A stretch of 40,541 bases of DNA. Source: Candidatus Nanopelagicales bacterium. GTDB lineage: Bacteria; Actinomycetota; Actinomycetes; S36-B12; UBA5976. The stretch is from assembly GCA_016463095.1 (NCBI GenBank), contig JAEMSA010000003.1, positions 25,496-66,036 of the forward strand, written 5' to 3'. Below the pieces are notes generated by a model. It was not told where the DNA came from. It did not search any database and saw only the letters and a list, made by a program, of their open reading frames with translations. Each line of letters begins with the position of its first letter. The stretch's first letter is position 1. Below, in pieces: positions 16,483-24,509 of this stretch. A program made the position numbers and the translations under genes.

Positions 16483-17703
16483 TTATATCGCACTTCCTAA
16501 TTTTAATCCGAGTAGTGACTGTAGGACTGAATCTATTGCAAAGCCATCATCGCTGTGAGCTAAGGGTTTTAGTTCTAGCAAGAAACTGATGACTTTTGGT
16601 ATATCGAGGTTATTTAGACATAAATTCACAATTATATCTAAATCAGCTTTGGACATATATTTTGTTCCAAGATTTTGGCTGAGAGTCAAATATATTTTGG
16701 TTGCTTGCTCAATATTATCTGAGTCATATTCCCAGTCGTCTTGCCAATGATGCAGCATCAAAGCCAATCTAATAATCATTGGAGATATTCCCTGGTTTAA
16801 TAATTCATGAACAAAAACTAGATTTCCTTTGGACTTGCTCATCTTGCTTCCTTGATAGGAAACCATTCCAACGTGACAATAATTTAAAGCTAATTCACCA
16901 AAACCCAAAGATTCACTTTGCTCCTCACTCATCGCATGATGAGGAAAAATTAAATCCTTGCCACCACCTTGAATATCCAAAGGAAGTAGAGCAAATTTAT
17001 TTGCTAAACAAATGCATTGAATGTGCCAACCAGGCCGCCCAGTTCCAAAGCTTTCAGTCCAACTTGGCTCATCAGCTTTGGATGCTTTCCACAATATTGG
17101 ATCTAACGGATCGTGTTTACCGGCTCTTTCGGTGTCACAACCTCTTTCCTTTGCTAAGACAATTAGTTCTTCTCTGCTGAAGTTCTCAACAAGTTTTGAT
17201 TGAATATTTTTTTGTGTTTCGAAATAAAATTCGGTGTCAATCTTATAAGTAGATTTACCGGCAATAGATTCTCCGATACCTTTGATAATTAAATCCATAT
17301 TTTCCATAACGCCGACGAATTCAGTGGGTGGTAAAATATTAAGTTTGGACATATCTGCACGATAGATATCTAGTTGGGAATTAACAATTTGTTGCCAATT
17401 AATACCACTTTTTCTGGCCCTTTCAAAAAGAGGATCATCAATATCTGTCACATTTTGCACATAGTTTGTTTTCATCCCAATAAAGTTCATTGATCTGATC
17501 ATCAAATCAAAAGCTAAATATGTGAAAGCATGACCTAAATGTGCAGAATCATATGGAGTAATTCCGCATACATATATTTGGATAGTACGGTCTGTTCGGC
17601 GTATCGGTTGAATTTTCTGAGACTTAGTGTCATAAATATTTAAGGTTAGAGTCTCAAAATGTTTTGAGACGATATTTTCGGTGTCGACTGTCCAAGATTT
17701 CAT
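16483..17703 (-). CDS. mshC: L-cysteine:glucosaminyl-inositol ligase MshC (mycothiol synthesis)
   Basis: MshC joins cysteine to GlcN-inositol using ATP, the fourth step of mycothiol biosynthesis. It is a paralogue of cysteinyl-tRNA synthetase. The 406-residue product has CGITPYDSAHLGHAFTYL, in which the TPYD and HLGH wording is typical of MshC rather than CysS. GRPGWHIQC contributes to the zinc site, HHAMSEEQSE follows, and SKMSKSKGNLVF is the KMSKS loop. The tRNA-binding C-terminal domain of CysS is absent, consistent with the short length. Mycothiol is the low-molecular-weight thiol of Actinomycetia, so this gene supports the lineage assignment. It lies 33 bases after the SCO1664-family gene. 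Confidence 0.93.
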   Translation of the reverse strand: MKSWTVDTENIVSKHFETLTLNIYDTKSQKIQPIRRTDRTIQIYVCGITPYDSAHLGHAFTYLAFDLMIRSMNFIGMKTNYVQNVTDIDDPLFERARKSGINWQQIVNSQLDIYRADMSKLNILPPTEFVGVMENMDLIIKGIGESIAGKSTYKIDTEFYFETQKNIQSKLVENFSREELIVLAKERGCDTERAGKHDPLDPILWKASKADEPSWTESFGTGRPGWHIQCICLANKFALLPLDIQGGGKDLIFPHHAMSEEQSESLGFGELALNYCHVGMVSYQGSKMSKSKGNLVFVHELLNQGISPMIIRLALMLHHWQDDWEYDSDNIEQATKIYLTLSQNLGTKYMSKADLDIIVNLCLNNLDIPKVISFLLELKPLAHSDDGFAIDSVLQSLLGLKLGSAI

Positions 17704-17736
17704 ATTAAATACAATACGCGACCGGGCAACAATATT

Positions 17737-18513
17737 TTAAAATATCGGCCACGGCACTGCTGGCCACTCTGATCCGGGTGCAGGAAATCTTTTATTTTTT
17801 ACCAATTCATCCAGTCGTTCAAGGGCACATTCAATCTCACTCATTTCAAGGTATTGGAAATCGTTTGCTAGCCAATCTTCTAATGTGGACTTGGCTAAAG
17901 ACAACAAATCCAAATCGCTATCGTTAAATTCCTGATTGATCCAACCCCACAAAACGGTTCGAATTTTTGGTTCCTCGTGCCAGCTCACTCCATGATCAAT
18001 AGCCCACATCTTATTGTTGCCATCAGTGATTAGGTGATTTCCTTTTCGATCTGCATTATTTATAATCAGATCTATTAAACAAAGTTTTCTTAAATCCTGG
18101 TCATCCTTATGTGCCAAGGTAATCAACTTATTCAATTCGTCATATCCTTGCAAAACTCTCAAATAAGATTTTGGAATATTATCTGGGCTTTGAACGATGA
18201 TTAGATCATTTTCTGTTTCCCTTATCCAATGCTGCACCAAAGCATTACCGATACCTGATATATCCCTAATAACAGTCTCTGGAACAAATCCTAATTCAAG
18301 TTTTCTGTCAAACAAAAAAGTTGCGTACTCTCGTTTGTTTAAATCCATGTTAGGGAAATCCCACAAAGGTCTGATAGAAACATCTGGTTTAGCTATTGCC
18401 GCGATTTGCTCATCACCTTTAGTGATTAATAACTTCAAGGCACCATTGGTAGAATCCGGGATTAATCCTTCTATTTCTATTTCACCTGTGGACAATAAAC
18501 TTTTGATCTCCAT
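17737..18513 (-). CDS. SCO1664-family protein (PI3/PI4-kinase-like fold)
   Basis: The 258-residue product matches the actinobacterial SCO1664 family, whose core resembles phosphatidylinositol kinases. Visible features are the start LLSTGEIEIEGLIPDSTNGA, a lysine in AIAKPDV that would bind phosphate, and the catalytic-loop-like LIDLIINNADRKGNHLI. MWAIDHGVSWHEEPKIRTVLWG corresponds to the metal-binding DHG segment. The activity of these proteins is undefined. The family is routinely found next to DUF3090 and the phosphomutase-like gene, as here, and a shared function with them is probable but unproven. It lies six bases after the DUF3090 gene. Confidence 0.85.
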   Translation of the reverse strand: MEIKSLLSTGEIEIEGLIPDSTNGALKLLITKGDEQIAAIAKPDVSIRPLWDFPNMDLNKREYATFLFDRKLELGFVPETVIRDISGIGNALVQHWIRETENDLIIVQSPDNIPKSYLRVLQGYDELNKLITLAHKDDQDLRKLCLIDLIINNADRKGNHLITDGNNKMWAIDHGVSWHEEPKIRTVLWGWINQEFNDSDLDLLSLAKSTLEDWLANDFQYLEMSEIECALERLDELVKNKRFPAPGSEWPAVPWPIF

Positions 18514-18519
18514 TAAATA

Positions 18520-19071
18520 TTATCTTTTGTAACCATTTGCTCGGGCGCAAACATGTCCCTGTTGTCCAAGTGGTTCCTGACAAAATGGGCAAGCTTGTCT
18601 TCCAGCAGAAACTAATCTTCTACCTCTCTCAGCAAAGATTCTGCCTTGCATGGCAGTTATATGAATACGCAAAACATCTGGACCTTCGGTTTCATCGCTA
18701 CTAATCTCAGGGACTGTGTCGGAGGTATCCGCGTGCGCCTCAATTATCAATTTTTTCTTAGGCATACTCCAACCCAAACTCATTACTCCAACGCGAAACT
18801 CTTCGCTAATAGGTGATTCAAGTGGTTCGAGATCTAGTTGATCAATATCAAACTTATTTGGGATATTCGAATCATTATCATTTTCATTAAGAATTTGATT
18901 GAGTAACGTGTCAATTCTTTCCGAAAGTATTGCAACTTGAGATTTTTCTACGATTACACTTGTTAGACTTTCTCCACTTTTAACTTGGAGAAAAAATATT
19001 CTTTCCCCTGGTTGACCAATGGTTCCCGAAACAAATCTGTCAGGTTCCAAATGCGAAATGACTCTGCGCAT
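18520..19071 (-). CDS. DUF3090 family protein
   Basis: The 183-residue product belongs to DUF3090, a family of unknown function conserved in Actinobacteria. The N-terminus (LEPDRFVSGTIGQPGERIFFLQVKSG) and the RVGVMSLGW region are characteristic. So is the C-terminal CPFCQEPLGQQGHVCARANGYKR, whose CPFC...C set suggests a zinc site. Its start directly follows the stop of the phosphomutase-like gene with no spacer, and the SCO1664-family gene comes six bases later. In Mycobacterium tuberculosis the same trio is found in the Rv2134c-Rv2135c region. No catalytic prediction can be made from the sequence. Confidence 0.88.
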   Translation of the reverse strand: MRRVISHLEPDRFVSGTIGQPGERIFFLQVKSGESLTSVIVEKSQVAILSERIDTLLNQILNENDNDSNIPNKFDIDQLDLEPLESPISEEFRVGVMSLGWSMPKKKLIIEAHADTSDTVPEISSDETEGPDVLRIHITAMQGRIFAERGRRLVSAGRQACPFCQEPLGQQGHVCARANGYKR

Positions 19072-19740
19072 TTAGCCTGCTCCTCCACCTAAAACACTAC
19101 CTATTCGTTTGTTTTTCTTTTTGCTAATCTGATCGACTTTTATACTGTTATTCACACTTACGACCTGTACGTTGTCGTTACTGATTATTACCACAGATAC
19201 AGAACAAGGATCTATGGTTATGCGTTGAAAATTATCTAAATGAATTCCTAAGCAATCGGCAATAAAACTTCTTATTGGGTCACCGTGAGAGACCACTAAT
19301 AAATTCTCATCACTTTTTAACTTCAGGGCGTGTTCAAAAATCGCATTCTTAACTCGGGTTAGCATTTGATTCATTTTTTCACCATTGGGAAACTGGACCA
19401 GACTAGGTTTTTCTTGAATGGTTTTCCATAAAGGTTTACTTCTTAGAGAGCTCAGTTTCTTGTTTGACCAATCACCATAATCGCATTCATTGATGCCGCT
19501 TTCAATTACAGGTTTAGGAGTCTTGTCCATACCGGTAATAATTATTTTGGTCGTTTGCTGGCATCTTTCCATTGGACTAACAATGATTTTCTTAAATCTT
19601 ATTTGGGAAAGACTTTTTGCTACAGCTTCCGCTTGTTTGATACCAGTATCGTCTAAAAAAATACCTTTAGTGCGTCCAGCCAAAATTCCCTTTTCATTAG
19701 CTGGGGTTCTGCCGTGACGAACTAGATATATTTTTGGCAC
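19072..19740 (-). CDS. Histidine phosphatase, MSMEG_4193-type phosphomutase-like protein
   Basis: The 222-residue product is a histidine phosphatase superfamily member. The catalytic motif LVRHGRTPANEKGILAGR is at the N-terminus. ECDYGDWSNKKLSSL provides the acid/base glutamate region, and LLVVSHGDPIRSFIADCLG the second histidine. The glycine-rich C-terminal end (GSVLGGGAG) is typical of the MSMEG_4193 group. The physiological substrate is unknown; annotation as phosphoglycerate mutase would be too specific. It lies nine bases after uppP and directly before DUF3090, an arrangement shared with other actinobacteria. Confidence 0.88.
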   Translation of the reverse strand: MPKIYLVRHGRTPANEKGILAGRTKGIFLDDTGIKQAEAVAKSLSQIRFKKIIVSPMERCQQTTKIIITGMDKTPKPVIESGINECDYGDWSNKKLSSLRSKPLWKTIQEKPSLVQFPNGEKMNQMLTRVKNAIFEHALKLKSDENLLVVSHGDPIRSFIADCLGIHLDNFQRITIDPCSVSVVIISNDNVQVVSVNNSIKVDQISKKKNKRIGSVLGGGAG

Positions 19741-19749
19741 AGAAACATT

Positions 19750-20568
19750 CTAGAGGTTGGAGATGATTCCGCCATTTAGTAAACCGATTATGACCAATGC
19801 GAGTGCTATTCGATAGAAAACGAAGGTTTTAAGGCTATGACTGCCTAGCCATTTAATTAACCAGGCAATACTTAAGTAACCAACCACAAATGAAATAATT
19901 GTTGCGAAAATAGTTTGGCCCCATCCTGAAGGATTATTTTGAGAAATCCCAATGGCTTCATAAGTACCTGATAGGACAATTGCGGGAACACTCAGCAGAA
20001 ATGAGAATCTTGCTGCTGCTGATCTATCAATCCCAAAAAATCGTGCTGCAGTGATTGTGACCCCAGATCTACTAAATCCTGGAACCAAAGCTAACGATTG
20101 CGCTATTCCTATGAGAAATATTTTACTTCTTGATAAATCTGCAATATCAGTATTTGTTTTGGCAAAAGTATCGACTAAATACATTACGAAAGAAAATATG
20201 AGCATCACATAAGCAACTAGATACAGGTTTCTTGCGCCATTCTTAATGAAGTCTTGTCCCAATAAGCCTAATATGACGATAGGAATTGTGGCTAGAATAA
20301 TTGATATTCCCATTCTAAAGTCTGTATTTCGTTTGCTGCGATTGAAAATTCCACTCATAGTTTGAAGACTGATGTTGTATAGATCTTGTCTAAAAAATAT
20401 TAGCACTGAAAAAATTGTTCCAATTTGGATAACTGCAGTAAAAGATGCACCAGGATCAACTTGACCAACCAAAGCGGGAAGGATTCTTAGATGAGCGCTT
20501 GAAGATATTGGAAGAAACTCTGTTATTCCTTGCACCACTCCCATAACTGCGGCAAGCCACCAAGACAT
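19750..20568 (-). CDS. uppP: Undecaprenyl-diphosphatase UppP (BacA)
   Basis: UppP removes one phosphate from undecaprenyl diphosphate in the cytoplasmic membrane, recycling the lipid carrier for peptidoglycan synthesis. The 272-residue product has the signature QGITEFLPISSSAHLRI near residues 14-30 and the second signature VPGFSRSGVTITAARFFG around the middle. About eight hydrophobic segments are visible. The start is supported by GGGGA six bases before the ATG at 20568. It is the first gene of the minus-strand run to pgi and is divergent from the aldo/keto reductase gene. Confidence 0.95.
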   Translation of the reverse strand: MSWWLAAVMGVVQGITEFLPISSSAHLRILPALVGQVDPGASFTAVIQIGTIFSVLIFFRQDLYNISLQTMSGIFNRSKRNTDFRMGISIILATIPIVILGLLGQDFIKNGARNLYLVAYVMLIFSFVMYLVDTFAKTNTDIADLSRSKIFLIGIAQSLALVPGFSRSGVTITAARFFGIDRSAAARFSFLLSVPAIVLSGTYEAIGISQNNPSGWGQTIFATIISFVVGYLSIAWLIKWLGSHSLKTFVFYRIALALVIIGLLNGGIISNL

Positions 20569-20609
20569 GACTTATCCCCTAACACTTTGCAAAATAATGC
20601 GGAAAACAC

Positions 20610-20637
20610 TTGTTTCCATGAATTATTGCAATAATCT
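20610..20637 (+). promoter_or_regulatory. Candidate leaderless promoter of the aldo/keto reductase gene
   Basis: TTGTTT (20610-20615) and TAATCT (20632-20637) are separated by 16 bases. The ATG follows six bases after the -10 element, so the transcript would start at or next to the start codon. No Shine-Dalgarno sequence is seen. Confidence 0.4.
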
Positions 20638-20643
20638 CACAAT

Positions 20644-21633
20644 ATGCGAATGAGACAGTTGGGCAACTCTGGACACGAAGTATCAACCCTGGCTTTAGGA
20701 ACAATGACATGGGGTCGAGACACTGATGAGCCAGAATCACGTTCACTTTACAAAGCGTTCATTGAAGCTGGTGGCACAATTATTGACACAGCCGATTCAT
20801 ATGCCAAGGGTGTCTCCGAAGAACTCGTAGGACAAATTGTTGCTGAAATTGGTAATAGAGATTCAATTTTTATAGCAACAAAATCCGTCAAAGTTGATTT
20901 ACCTCGAATGTATAACGCAAGTGCGATTCATATCATTAGTGCATTGGATGCTTCATTAAATAGATTAGGTGTAGATCACGTAGATTTATGGCAGATGCAC
21001 GGTTGGGATCCAAGTACCCCAATAGACGAAACACTTAAAGCTGTACAACTTTCCTATTCGCAAGGAAAATTTAGATATTTTGGTATTTCTAATTATGCAG
21101 GTTGGCAAACTGCTTTAGTGATTTCGGAATGCAACAAACTTTCCATACCATTTGTGAGCGCGCAGCATGAATACTCTTTACTAGCCCGAGGTGTGGAACG
21201 TGAAGTGATTCCTCTTTTGGAAAATCAAAACAAATCTTTATTACCTTGGTCGCCACTTGGTCGAGGAGTTTTAACTGGAAAATACCGATTTGGAACTCCC
21301 GTTGATTCAAGAGCAGCATCGACACATTTTGCTAGTTTTATTCAAGAACATTTAACCGAAGAGAAAGCTCGCATTGTGGACGCCTTGATAACAGCAGCTG
21401 AAGGTATAGGCCGGACTCCAACAGAAACTGCGATTGCTTGGTTAAGAGATAGAAAGAGTGTGGCATCAGTAATTTTAGGAGCGCGTAATTTGGCTCAGTT
21501 AAAAATCTTGCTTAATTCGGATAATTTAGTTTTACCATCAGAAATAGTCAATGCCTTATCTGATGTTTCTGCTCCTCATACTTCTTATCCTGATTCAGGA
21601 TGGGCTCAACTTTCTAAAGATAGAGGAAACTAA
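20644..21633 (+). CDS. Aldo/keto reductase
   Basis: The 329-residue product is an NADPH-dependent oxidoreductase with the aldo/keto reductase barrel. Catalytic residues are visible as DTADSYAKG (Asp, Tyr), FIATKSVK (Lys) and DLWQMHGWD (His). The cofactor-binding end shows SPLGRGVLTGKY, and SVASVILGARNLAQL near the C-terminus. The sequence is nearest to the YajO/oxidoreductase-like branch of the family; the substrate cannot be inferred. DUF5703 follows after two bases and is probably co-transcribed. In-frame ATGs at codon 1 and codon 3 make the exact start slightly ambiguous. Confidence 0.92.
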   Translation: MRMRQLGNSGHEVSTLALGTMTWGRDTDEPESRSLYKAFIEAGGTIIDTADSYAKGVSEELVGQIVAEIGNRDSIFIATKSVKVDLPRMYNASAIHIISALDASLNRLGVDHVDLWQMHGWDPSTPIDETLKAVQLSYSQGKFRYFGISNYAGWQTALVISECNKLSIPFVSAQHEYSLLARGVEREVIPLLENQNKSLLPWSPLGRGVLTGKYRFGTPVDSRAASTHFASFIQEHLTEEKARIVDALITAAEGIGRTPTETAIAWLRDRKSVASVILGARNLAQLKILLNSDNLVLPSEIVNALSDVSAPHTSYPDSGWAQLSKDRGN

Positions 21634-21635
21634 CT

Positions 21636-21821
21636 TTGTACAGCAATTGGGAGATCAGAGAAGTGCCTTTACCCTCTCACGTATCTAGAAGAGATGCCAG
21701 AATAATTTTAACTGAATTAGCTGAATATGGTCGCTGGGAATTAGTTCGTACGAGAATTTATCCTAATGGGGTTAAACGAATGTGGGTAAAGAAAAAAATA
21801 CAGAAGATAGTTAGAACTTAA
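21636..21821 (+). CDS. DUF5703 family small protein
   Basis: The 61-residue product matches the small actinobacterial family DUF5703 of unknown function. The pattern NWEIREVPLPSHVSRRDAR, then LTELAEYGRWELVRTRIYPNG and a basic MWVKKKI end is characteristic. It starts with TTG two bases after the reductase stop. It is convergent with the M20 peptidase gene, and the two share the stop tetranucleotide TTAA. The protein is basic and has no membrane segment. A homologue lies in the same conserved neighbourhood near mshC in mycobacteria (Rv2132 region, from memory). Confidence 0.82.
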   Translation: MYSNWEIREVPLPSHVSRRDARIILTELAEYGRWELVRTRIYPNGVKRMWVKKKIQKIVRT

Positions 21822-21830
21822 AGTTCTTTT
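21813..21830. terminator. Possible terminator hairpin spanning the shared stop codons
   Basis: AGAAC (21813-21817) pairs with GTTCT (21823-21827) around a TTAAA loop and is followed by TTTT on the plus strand. The stem is only five base pairs and AT-rich, so it is a weak candidate. It contains the stop codons of both convergent genes. Confidence 0.3.
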
Positions 21831-23128
21831 ATAAATCTGTGCATTGTTCGTGCCCCAAATTGCAATGAGGAAATTGGAATACGTTCATCATGTCCATGAA
21901 ATAGGCTCGTAAAATCAAGATCGTTCGGTAAAAGTAGCGGTGTAAAACCATAACCTTTGATACCAAATTTTGACATTGCTTTGGCATCTGTTCCACCAGA
22001 AAGCATGTATGGGACAACTTTGGCTGCTGGGTCTTCAATACTTAGCGCATTAATCATTGATTCAACAATTCCAGATTTAAACGGAGCCTCTAAAGCAACA
22101 TCAAGTGTTTCAGCTTCTACGCTAATATCTTTACCAACTACTGTTTTTATTTCTTTCAGGAATGTTTCTGAGTTACCAGGTAAAAATCGTCCATCTACAT
22201 AAGCTGTGGCTTCACCAGGAATAACATTTACTTTATATCCAGCACTTAACATAGTTGGATTAGCTGTATCAGACAAAGTTGCTGACACTAATTTAGCTAA
22301 AGTTCCCAAAAGGGCCACAACTTTCTCGGGATCATTTTCATCAAATTTCATACCGTGCGCTATTGCGGTTTCTTCTAAAAGTCCTCTTACCGAATCTTTT
22401 ATGGTGATAGGAAATTTATGTGCACTCAGGTTTGTAATTGCGGTGGCAATTTTGTTGATTGCATTATCGTTATTAGTCATTGAGCCATGACCTGCTGTGC
22501 CTTTTGCGGTCAATTTCATCCAGGCTATGCCTTTTTGTGCAGTTTCTATTAGATACAGACGAACACCGTTACTTAAAGTATGAGAGAAGCCGCCTACTTC
22601 ACCAATTGCTTCTGTCGCATTTTCAAAATATTCAGGATAATTTGTGGTCACATAATGACTACCAAATAACCCTCCTGCTTCTTCGTCAGCAAAAAATACT
22701 AATGAAATAGTTCTTTTAGGTTTCCAGCCACTTTTTATTAGTTCATACAGACTTGCCAAAATCATCGCGTTACCGTTTTTCATATCTACGGCGCCTCTGC
22801 CCCAAATCATATTTTGATCGATGATTGCTTCAAAGGCAGGTTTTGACCATTTATCTTTTTCAACTGGGACAACATCAAGATGACCATGCAAAACTACTCC
22901 AGGAAGATTGTTGTCTGTACCTTCGATACTTGCGATAAGTGAAGATCTTTGTTTGTCTGGTCCAACAATTTTGTAATCAATATTTAATTCATCAAGAATG
23001 TTGCCAACATATTCAGCTGCTTTTGTTTCTCCATTGCTTTTAGCGTTGCCAAAGTTAGTGGTATCAAATCTGATTAGGTCTTGGCAGTATTGAACAACTC
23101 TGTTTTCCAGATCAACTGTGTTTGACAT
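21818..23128 (-). CDS. M20/M25/M40 family metallopeptidase
   Basis: The 436-residue product is a zinc-dependent peptidase or amidohydrolase of the M20 family. Metal-binding segments appear in order: VVLHGHLDVVP, WGRGAVDMKNGNAM, FADEEAGGLFG with the catalytic glutamate, and near the C-terminus SLFHGHDERIP. The dimerisation domain includes TAKGTAGHGSMTNN. Likely substrates are dipeptides or N-acyl amino acids in the cytoplasm. It resembles the mycobacterial Rv2141c group, which occupies a comparable position relative to the mshC-uppP region. The start is an ATG at 23128 without a strong ribosome binding site. Confidence 0.9.
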   Translation of the reverse strand: MSNTVDLENRVVQYCQDLIRFDTTNFGNAKSNGETKAAEYVGNILDELNIDYKIVGPDKQRSSLIASIEGTDNNLPGVVLHGHLDVVPVEKDKWSKPAFEAIIDQNMIWGRGAVDMKNGNAMILASLYELIKSGWKPKRTISLVFFADEEAGGLFGSHYVTTNYPEYFENATEAIGEVGGFSHTLSNGVRLYLIETAQKGIAWMKLTAKGTAGHGSMTNNDNAINKIATAITNLSAHKFPITIKDSVRGLLEETAIAHGMKFDENDPEKVVALLGTLAKLVSATLSDTANPTMLSAGYKVNVIPGEATAYVDGRFLPGNSETFLKEIKTVVGKDISVEAETLDVALEAPFKSGIVESMINALSIEDPAAKVVPYMLSGGTDAKAMSKFGIKGYGFTPLLLPNDLDFTSLFHGHDERIPISSLQFGARTMHRFIKEL

Positions 23129-23157
23129 TATGAAGCCATTTTGCCGACCTGATGCAG

Positions 23158-23186
23158 TTGCAGTTGATTTCGGTGTCCATTGTTAT
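23158..23186 (+). promoter_or_regulatory. Candidate promoter of tRNA-Leu
   Basis: TTGCAG (23158-23163) and TGTTAT (23181-23186) are separated by exactly 17 bases. The mature tRNA begins 17 bases downstream, leaving room for a short 5' leader. Both boxes are imperfect matches to the consensus. Confidence 0.4.
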
Positions 23187-23202
23187 CGTGTAAGTCTGGT
23201 AA

Positions 23203-23286
23203 GTCCGGATGGCGGAATTGGTAGACGCGCTAGCTTGAGGTGTTAGTCCCTTTACGGGGATGGGGGTTCAAGTCCCCCTTCGGACA
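23203..23286 (+). tRNA. tRNA-Leu (anticodon GAG)
   Basis: The acceptor arms GTCCGGA and TTCGGAC pair with one G-U, followed by discriminator A. The anticodon stem-loop is CTAGC-TTGAGGT-GTTAG, giving anticodon GAG for CUC/CUU leucine codons. A long variable arm (TCCCTTTACGGGGA) identifies a class II tRNA, and the T-arm is GGGGGTTCAAGTCCCCC. CCA is not encoded. It lies one base from the end of the VKOR gene on the opposite strand. Confidence 0.96.
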
Positions 23287-23287
23287 C

Positions 23288-23845
23288 TTAGATTACAAAT
23301 TGTAGAAATATTGCTGCACCTATGACCAAAAACCAGCCCAAAGTGAGAAATCCGGTAAATGGCACCAGCATTTTTAGTATTTGACTACGAGAATTTTTTA
23401 GTAAATCCCTCATCGTTAAAAAGAATATCGGAACAGTCATTCCCCAAACAACAATGCAATAAGGGCACAAAATTTCGATTACATAAATGCTCTGAAAAGC
23501 CAACCAAGATACAAACAATGTTGCTGAACCACTAACCAAAGCTACTACCTGCAACATCCATTTAGGAACATATAAATCCAGCAAAATGAGAACACCCAGT
23601 AGAGCCAAAATTGGAAAACTACTCACACCGATGATGCTGTTAGGAAAACCAAGTACCGATGCTTGAGCAGTCTTTACTACGTTGCCACAAGCCAAAACTG
23701 CATTAACATTACAACTTGAAATATAATTAGGATTTTCCAGAATCTTGATCTTATCTACCGTTAAAGTAAATGATGAAAACCAACCAATGACACCTCCAAC
23801 ACTGAGTAGCCAACCTAAGTTTTTACTTGCGATTCTGTTTTTCAT
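23288..23845 (-). CDS. Vitamin K epoxide reductase (VKOR) family membrane protein
   Basis: Bacterial VKOR reoxidises periplasmic disulfide-forming proteins and passes electrons to quinones. The 185-residue product has four or five hydrophobic helices. The loop cysteines lie in SSCNVNAVLACGNVV and the active-site motif CPYC in VIEILCPYCIVVWG. It is the unfused form, with no thioredoxin-like domain attached, so a separate DsbA-like partner must be encoded elsewhere. Its start directly follows the stop of the Nudix-like gene, suggesting co-transcription. Its 3' end lies one base from tRNA-Leu on the other strand. Confidence 0.9.
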   Translation of the reverse strand: MKNRIASKNLGWLLSVGGVIGWFSSFTLTVDKIKILENPNYISSCNVNAVLACGNVVKTAQASVLGFPNSIIGVSSFPILALLGVLILLDLYVPKWMLQVVALVSGSATLFVSWLAFQSIYVIEILCPYCIVVWGMTVPIFFLTMRDLLKNSRSQILKMLVPFTGFLTLGWFLVIGAAIFLQFVI

Positions 23846-24388
23846 TTATTCAATCACTCCCATGTGGGCTAATGCCAATTTCAACAATTTTGATTGTCCA
23901 CCAGTCATTTCATCTGAAACCTTTTTGCTTTGTGCTTCTAGCGGGGTCAACCATGCAAGATCCAAAGCATTTTGGCTTGGTTGACAATCACCTTTCACAA
24001 CCACCACGAACGCCAAGCTAACAGCATGTTGTCGAGGATCATGAAAACCTGAAACATTTGGGTCTGGAAAATATTCAACAACAGTAAATGGTGTGGGACT
24101 AGGAGAAAGTTGTGGCAGTGCAGTTGAACCTAAGTCTTTTTCTAAGTGTCTAAGTAGTGCATTTCTAATTCTTTCACCATAAAGCACCCGACCTGAAACC
24201 ATTGCTCTGCTAATGCTTCCATCAGGCATACCACGCAACAATAATCCAATTTGTGTTACATTTCCTAATTCATCTGTTCGAACTGGTATTGCATCGATAT
24301 ATAAAATCGGAAGTCTGTCACGTACAAACTCAATTTGTTCATCATTAAGCCACGCACCGCGTTGATCAGTTTCATTAATCAGACTCAT
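23846..24388 (-). CDS. Nudix-fold DUF4916 protein with degenerate catalytic box
   Basis: The product (about 180 residues) looks like the actinobacterial DUF4916/Nudix-like family. The N-terminal RGAWLNDEQIEFVRDRLPILYIDAIPVR and the central IGLLLRGMPDGSISRAMVSGRVLYGERI are the recognisable parts. The Nudix position reads G-x5-E-x7-R but then HLEKDLG, so the REUxEExG core glutamates are replaced. Normal Nudix hydrolysis is therefore doubtful, and binding or another reaction is possible. The ATG at 24388 has GGAGA ten bases upstream; the in-frame GTG at 24397 would sit too close to it. VKOR follows without a spacer. Confidence 0.8.
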   Translation of the reverse strand: MSLINETDQRGAWLNDEQIEFVRDRLPILYIDAIPVRTDELGNVTQIGLLLRGMPDGSISRAMVSGRVLYGERIRNALLRHLEKDLGSTALPQLSPSPTPFTVVEYFPDPNVSGFHDPRQHAVSLAFVVVVKGDCQPSQNALDLAWLTPLEAQSKKVSDEMTGGQSKLLKLALAHMGVIE

Positions 24389-24496
24389 GCTGCGCACTCT
24401 CCTATTTCTTCATTCTAGACTTCAAAGGTTTATTTTGCATTCTAAGACTTACGAATAATGCAAAGAGTCAACCAAAATTTTCACTTATACCCCCAT

Positions 24497-24502
24497 TAGG
24501 TT
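24497..24502 (+). promoter_or_regulatory. Candidate -10 element (TAGGTT) of a leaderless promoter
   Basis: TAGGTT is followed by seven bases and the ATG at 24510. No Shine-Dalgarno sequence is present. This matches the leaderless geometry of other genes in the window; no -35 box is visible. Confidence 0.35.
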
Positions 24503-24509
24503 AAGTGTT

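Noticed and set aside
16779-17180. Open frame of 133 codons on the plus strand
   Set aside because: It is the antisense shadow of mshC, with no ribosome binding site or recognisable product.
16483-17703. Cysteinyl-tRNA synthetase
   Set aside because: The TPYD...HLGH wording, shorter length and absent C-terminal tRNA-binding domain favour MshC.
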